Assembly: GCA_013362195.1 (NCBI GenBank)
Contig: JABFWM010000201.1
Span: forward strand, 1-16,753
Origin: Acidobacteriota bacterium
GTDB taxonomy: Bacteria; Acidobacteriota; Vicinamibacteria; Vicinamibacterales; 2-12-FULL-66-21
Length of the DNA: 16,753 nucleotides
Reading direction: 5' to 3'
A program made the translations under genes and the position numbers. The notes below the pieces were generated by a model. It worked only from the letters and a program-made list of their open reading frames with translations, was not told the DNA's origin and did no database searches. Every line of letters begins with the position of its first letter. Within the stretch, counting starts at the first letter, position 1. Positions 13,958 to 16,753 of the stretch are shown piece by piece.

Positions 13958-15115
13958 TCAGCCGCCGAACCGCGTGATTTCGGGGATGCCGCCGCGCGAG
14001 GCCGGAACGGCGGCCTGCATCGCGTCGCGCGACATCTCGGTCGTCGACGAGATGCCCTGCACGCGCAGCTTGAAGTCGTCGACGTTCGAGGCCCAGCGCA
14101 GCGCTTCTTCGAGCGTGACGTAGCCGGCCTGATACAGGCCGAAGATCGATTGATCGAACGTCTGCATGCCGTACTGCGATCCGCCGTTCGCGATCGCGCT
14201 GTGGATCTGCGACGTCTTCTCCTTGTCGACGATGCAGTCGCGGATGAACGCGGTGGTGACCATGACCTCGACGGCCGCGGCGCGGCCGACGCTGTCGGCG
14301 CGCGGCATCAGGCGCTGCGACACGACCGCCTTGAGCACGCTGGCCAGCTGGATGCGGACCTGGCGCTGCTGGTGCGGCGGGAACACCGCGATGATGCGGT
14401 TGATCGTCTCGGTGGCGTCGAGGGTGTGCAGCGTCGAGAAGACCAGGTGTCCGGTCTCGGCGGCGAGGAGCGCCGTTTCAATCGTCTCGAAGTCGCGCAT
14501 CTCGCCGACCAGGATGACGTCCGGGTCCTGGCGGAGCGCCGCGCGCAGCGCGTGCGCGAACGACTGCGCATCGACCGCGATCTCGCGCTGGTTCACCAGC
14601 GACATGTGGTCGCGGTGCAGGTACTCGATCGGATCCTCGACGGTCATGATGTGCGCCTGGCGCGTCGAGTTGATGTAGTCGATCATCCCGGCGAGCGTCG
14701 TCGACTTGCCCGAGCCGGTGGTCCCGGTCACCAGCACCAGGCCGCGCTCCTCCTGCGCGATCTTCTTCAGGACCGGCGGCAGGCCCAGCTCGTCGATCGA
14801 CTTGATGCGGGTCGGGATCACGCGCAGCACGAGGCCGACGGTGCCGCGCTGCTGAAAGACGTTGCAGCGGAAGCGGCCGAGGCCGGCGACGCTGTAGGCG
14901 AGATCCACGTCCTGGTTGCGGCGGAATTTCTCGAGGTGATCGGGCGTGAACATGCCCTGCGCCATCCCCTCCGTGTCGGCGCGATCGAGCCGCTTCTCCT
15001 CGGACGCGACGACGAGCGTGCCGTTGACGCGCATCATCGGGTAGCTGCCGACTTTGAGGTGGAGGTCCGACGCGGCGCTGGCGACCGCCGTCTTCAAGAG
15101 TTCATTGATGTGCAT
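13958..15115 (-). CDS. pilT: Type IV pilus retraction ATPase, PilT family
   Basis: A 385-residue hexameric secretion-type ATPase that powers pilus retraction and twitching motility at the inner-membrane base of the pilus. The N-terminal PAS-like domain (MHINELLKTAVASAASDLHLKVG) is followed by Walker A GTTGSGKST (131-139), the Asp box MTVEDPIEYLH (157-167), Walker B DVILVGEMRD (199-208, catalytic E205) and the His box TGHLVFSTLHT (221-231). The segment FIRDCIVDKEK corresponds to the AIRNLIRE region that marks PilT rather than PilB; PilU is a possible alternative. ATG 15115 gives the canonical N-terminus. There is no Shine-Dalgarno ahead of it; a repeat-like CT-rich stretch and a possible 36-codon frame precede it, which may translate into pilT. 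No other pilus genes are adjacent. Confidence 0.95.
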   Translation of the reverse strand: MHINELLKTAVASAASDLHLKVGSYPMMRVNGTLVVASEEKRLDRADTEGMAQGMFTPDHLEKFRRNQDVDLAYSVAGLGRFRCNVFQQRGTVGLVLRVIPTRIKSIDELGLPPVLKKIAQEERGLVLVTGTTGSGKSTTLAGMIDYINSTRQAHIMTVEDPIEYLHRDHMSLVNQREIAVDAQSFAHALRAALRQDPDVILVGEMRDFETIETALLAAETGHLVFSTLHTLDATETINRIIAVFPPHQQRQVRIQLASVLKAVVSQRLMPRADSVGRAAAVEVMVTTAFIRDCIVDKEKTSQIHSAIANGGSQYGMQTFDQSIFGLYQAGYVTLEEALRWASNVDDFKLRVQGISSTTEMSRDAMQAAVPASRGGIPEITRFGG

Positions 15116-15212
15116 ACCGGGCCACAGAGACAGAGAGGAACACACAGAACAGCGCCGACGCGGTCCACACGAACACGCACAGGAAGACCGCGAGCGTGAC
15201 CAGGGACGACAT
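15102..15212 (-). CDS. Possible 36-residue membrane peptide overlapping the pilT start
   Basis: An ATG-initiated frame encodes a peptide beginning MSSLVTLAVFLCVFVWTASA and ending SVARYAHQ. It is almost entirely one hydrophobic helix (about residues 4-30) with a short polar C-terminus. It ends 14 bases inside pilT, an arrangement that could couple translation and would explain why pilT lacks its own Shine-Dalgarno. Against it: no Shine-Dalgarno is seen before its own ATG, it overlaps repeat-like sequence, and hydrophobic frames arise easily on one strand of GC-rich DNA. No family is recognised. Confidence 0.3.
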   Translation of the reverse strand: MSSLVTLAVFLCVFVWTASALFCVFLSVSVARYAHQ

Positions 15213-15255
15213 CGGCAGTTACCCGAGTGAGTCGCTGGGCAGGGAGGGCCACCGG

Positions 15256-15342
15256 ACAACACGGGTGGCCGTCGAACAACACGGACGCCACCGAGGAACA
15301 CGAATCGCCACCAAACACCACAGCAGAACCCGGGAAACACGG
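15256..15342. repeat. Degenerate ACACGG tandem repeat array
   Basis: AACACGG-type units start at 15258, 15278, 15297 (AACACGA), 15314 (AACACCA) and 15336, spaced 20, 19, 17 and 22 bases. The first two share the 9-mer ACAACACGG exactly 20 bases apart. Units are separated by GCCACC/GGCC-rich linkers. The array is followed by an inverted copy that forms the hairpin at 15318-15377. Related wording occurs at 15121-15152 (CACAGAGACAGAGAGGAACA) and at 4081-4106. Confidence 0.6.
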
Positions 15343-15377
15343 AAGATCCTTCTCCGTGTTGCTCCGTTTTGCTGTGG
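15318..15377. terminator. Long imperfect hairpin ending the ACACGG array
   Basis: CCACAGC (15318-15324) pairs perfectly with GCTGTGG (15371-15377). Pairing continues through AGAAC with GTTTT, then AACACGGA (15336-15343) with TCCGTGTT (15353-15360), leaving a loop of about nine bases. About 22 of 26 positions pair, with one small internal loop. On the minus strand it lies 66 bases after the aminotransferase stop, so it could end that transcript. It may equally be the folded core of a mobile-type intergenic repeat. Confidence 0.5.
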
Positions 15378-15442
15378 CCGTCTGCGGCGGTCTTCGTGGC
15401 CGGTGGCCGTTGCCGGGGTAGACCTAGTGTAGCAGGTCGCGG

Positions 15443-16420
15443 CTATTTCTGTGCAGCGGCTGTTTTGCCGGCGCCGACGGCGACCCGGGGCTCACCGGGA
15501 TAGACGTATTCCAGCCAGCCGTGGCGATCGGCGACCTTGCCCGTGACGATATCGAAGAACGCCTGCTGGATGGCTTCGGTCATCGGTCCCCGCCGGCCCT
15601 GGCCGATGGTGATCTTGTCGACGGATCGGATCGGCGTGATCTCGGCGGCGGTGCCGACGAAGAACGCCTCGTCGGCGATGTACAGCAGCTCGCGCGGCAG
15701 CATTTCCTCGCGCAGCTGGAAGCCGAGGTCGCGGGCGAGCGTCATGACCGAGTTCCTGGTGATGCCGGGCAGGACCGCCGCGCTCAGCGGCGAGGTGTAC
15801 AGGGTGTTGTCGCGGACCAGGAAGAGGTTCTGGCCGCTCCCCTCGCTCAGATAGCCGAACACGTCGAGCGCGATGCCCTCGCTGTAGCCGTCGGACATCG
15901 CTTCCATCTTGATCAACTGCGAGTTCGCGTAGTTGGCGGAGCTCTTCGCGAGCGTCGGGAAGGTATTGGGCGCGGCGCGCGACCACGAGCTGACGCGCAC
16001 GTCGACGCCATTCGTCAGCGCATCCTGGCCGAGATACGCGCCCCATTCCCACACGAGAATCGCCGTGTCCACGGGGCAGGGGAAAGGATTCACGCCGAGC
16101 GTGTGATAGCCGCGGTAGACGAGCGGACGCACGTAGCAGGCCTTGAACTCGTTGGCGCGGATGGTCTCGAGGACGGCATCGTGCAGCTGCGCGTACGAGA
16201 AGCCCGGCTCCATCCGGTAAATCCTGGCCGAGTCGATCAGGCGGCGCAGGTGCGCGTCGAGACGGAAGCAGGCGCTGCCGTGCTGCGTCTCATAGCACCG
16301 CGCGCCCTCGAACACACCGCTGCCGTAGTGCACGACGTGCGAGGCGATGTGGATCTTGGCATCGGGCCAATCCACCAGCTCGCCGTTCATCCAGATCCTG
16401 CCGGTGCCGGGAAACGACAT
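15443..16420 (-). CDS. ilvE: Branched-chain amino acid aminotransferase (class IV PLP enzyme)
   Basis: A 325-residue fold-type IV PLP enzyme that interconverts Leu, Ile and Val with their 2-oxo acids using 2-oxoglutarate. The start GRIWMNGELVDWPDAKIHIASHVVHYGSGVFEGARCYE is typical of IlvE. The PLP lysine is K159 in NTFPTLAKSSANYANSQL, followed by DGYSEGIALDVFGYLSEGSGQNLF with the conserved E193, and by the phosphate-binding GITRNSVMTLA. The EEMLPRELLYIADEAFFVGTAAEITPI segment is also diagnostic. Length is close to the usual ~305, with a short Ala/Lys tail. ATG 16420 has a strong AAGGAG five bases upstream. No other ilv or leu genes are in view. A D-amino-acid or ADCL-lyase role is unlikely given these motifs. 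Confidence 0.94.
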   Translation of the reverse strand: MSFPGTGRIWMNGELVDWPDAKIHIASHVVHYGSGVFEGARCYETQHGSACFRLDAHLRRLIDSARIYRMEPGFSYAQLHDAVLETIRANEFKACYVRPLVYRGYHTLGVNPFPCPVDTAILVWEWGAYLGQDALTNGVDVRVSSWSRAAPNTFPTLAKSSANYANSQLIKMEAMSDGYSEGIALDVFGYLSEGSGQNLFLVRDNTLYTSPLSAAVLPGITRNSVMTLARDLGFQLREEMLPRELLYIADEAFFVGTAAEITPIRSVDKITIGQGRRGPMTEAIQQAFFDIVTGKVADRHGWLEYVYPGEPRVAVGAGKTAAAQK

Positions 16421-16448
16421 TGCTGCTCCTTCTCGTGGGCTGCCTCGG

Positions 16449-16464
16449 ATGGTACCACAGTGGT
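16449..16464 (-). promoter_or_regulatory. -10-like TACCAT with an ACCAC-N-GTGGT dyad upstream of ilvE
   Basis: A minus-strand TACCAT (16454-16449) lies 28 bases before the ilvE ATG, and an 11-bp palindrome ACCACAGTGGT (16454-16464) abuts it. No clear -35 is seen. The dyad could be an operator. The adjoining gap back to the zinc-ribbon stop also has a weak stem, GCGCCC-N13-GGGCGC (16535-16559). Confidence 0.3.
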
Positions 16465-16562
16465 CCGGCCCGACCCGCGTGCGCCCGTCCGATCACTGTT
16501 CGTCGCGGCGCCAGGAGGCCGGGGAACGAGTGCGGCGCCCTCGGGACGCGAAGGGGCGCGGC

Positions 16563-16753
16563 CTACTGCGTTTCGCCGCAGAAGGGGCAGCGGTCCGTCC
16601 GGGCGTGGAGCGGCTTGCGGCAATGCCAGCAGAAACGCGCGGCGGGCGCCTCGCGCGCGCGCAGGCGGCTCTGGATGCTTTGCGCATCGTCGCGGCCGCG
16701 GCCGGCGGCGACGCCGCGCGGCACGGCTGGCGGGGGCGTGCGGGTCGCGTGTC
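16563..16753 (-). CDS. C-terminal part of a zinc-ribbon protein (start outside the window)
   Basis: The last 62 codons of a frame entering from the right edge are visible. After an Ala/Arg/Pro-rich linker (ATRTPPPAVPRGVAAGRGRD), the protein ends FCWHCRKPLHARTDRCPFCGETQ. The two CxxC pairs spaced about 12 residues apart make a four-cysteine zinc ribbon at the extreme C-terminus. Such tails occur on many unrelated bacterial proteins, so the main domain, and hence the function, lies outside the window. It lies upstream of ilvE on the same strand with a 142-base gap. Confidence 0.65.
   Translation of the reverse strand, partial: HATRTPPPAVPRGVAAGRGRDDAQSIQSRLRAREAPAARFCWHCRKPLHARTDRCPFCGETQ

Larger units (their letters stand above)
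15213..15442. other. Gene-free stretch between the aminotransferase and the pilT region
   Basis: No credible gene was found here; open frames on both strands lack codon structure. It holds the ACACGG tandem array (15256-15342), the long hairpin (15318-15377), and next to the aminotransferase stop a small dyad GACCT-N8-AGGTC (15421-15438). The dyad's spacer contains a minus-strand TACACT (15431-15426) that could be a -10 for the pilT transcript; no good -35 accompanies it. Confidence 0.5.

Noticed and set aside
12625..13977. 450-codon plus-strand frame opposite the secreted-protein gene
   Set aside because: No ribosome-binding site or domain and low-complexity Arg/His content; the opposite strand has a signal peptide and Shine-Dalgarno.
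13949..15199. 416-codon plus-strand frame opposite pilT
   Set aside because: Antisense to all PilT motifs; composition is Arg/Asp/Ala-rich without domains.
15116..15340. 75-residue N-terminal extension of PilT
   Set aside because: The added sequence is Cys/Arg/Ser-rich, lies in repeat DNA, and PilT proteins begin at MHINELLK-type sequence.
15121..15377. CRISPR array
   Set aside because: Units are degenerate, with period 17-22 and no constant repeat separated by unique spacers, and no cas genes are present.
1..16753. tRNA or rRNA genes, insertion sequences, integrases, toxin-antitoxin or defence genes
   Set aside because: None was recognised on either strand; all confident genes are housekeeping, envelope, motility or metabolic.

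Overview
The window is high-GC bacterial chromosome and looks like Acidobacteriota, most likely a Vicinamibacteria-type genome. The best taxonomic pointers are an 837-residue duplicated FtsX/MacB-type permease of the ADOP kind (acidobacterial duplicated orphan permease), the PilT sequence type, and the order leuS-lptE-holA running into a convergent rpsT. This is inference from remembered family distributions; no search was possible. Nothing suggests a plasmid, phage or recently acquired island: there is no integrase, transposase, tRNA, rRNA or CRISPR array.

Layout. Positions 1-5136 are on the plus strand: a histone-deacetylase-family amidohydrolase, then leuS, lptE (start overlaps the leuS stop) and holA. 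Everything from 5133 to the end is on the minus strand. Read right to left in transcription order: the C-terminal end of a zinc-ribbon protein (16753-16563), a branched-chain aminotransferase (ilvE-like), a repeat-rich intergenic stretch, a possible 36-residue membrane peptide, pilT, a secreted protein of unknown function, recX, alaS, a secreted lytic transglycosylase, a small S4-domain RNA-binding protein, the ADOP permease and rpsT. holA and rpsT converge and share a CTAG at their stop codons.

How the genes relate. Most are core: translation (leuS, alaS, rpsT, S4 protein), replication and recombination (holA, recX), envelope (lptE, lytic transglycosylase, ADOP permease) and surface motility (pilT). 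recX-alaS keeps the enterobacterial-type neighbourhood, but recA is not beside recX; a secreted unknown protein lies upstream instead.

I did not find a convincing new multi-gene system. The most interesting signals are non-coding. (1) leuS, recX and alaS have a -10-like hexamer 6-9 nt before the start codon and no usable Shine-Dalgarno, which suggests leaderless or near-leaderless mRNAs; rpsT has the same arrangement at an upstream in-frame GTG. (2) A degenerate ACACGG-type tandem repeat ends in a long hairpin between the aminotransferase and pilT, with a related short array between lptE and holA. (3) A perfect 11-bp inverted repeat covers the expected -35 region of recX. (4) Two hairpins are stacked between the lytic transglycosylase and the S4 gene, one holding the stop codon in its loop.
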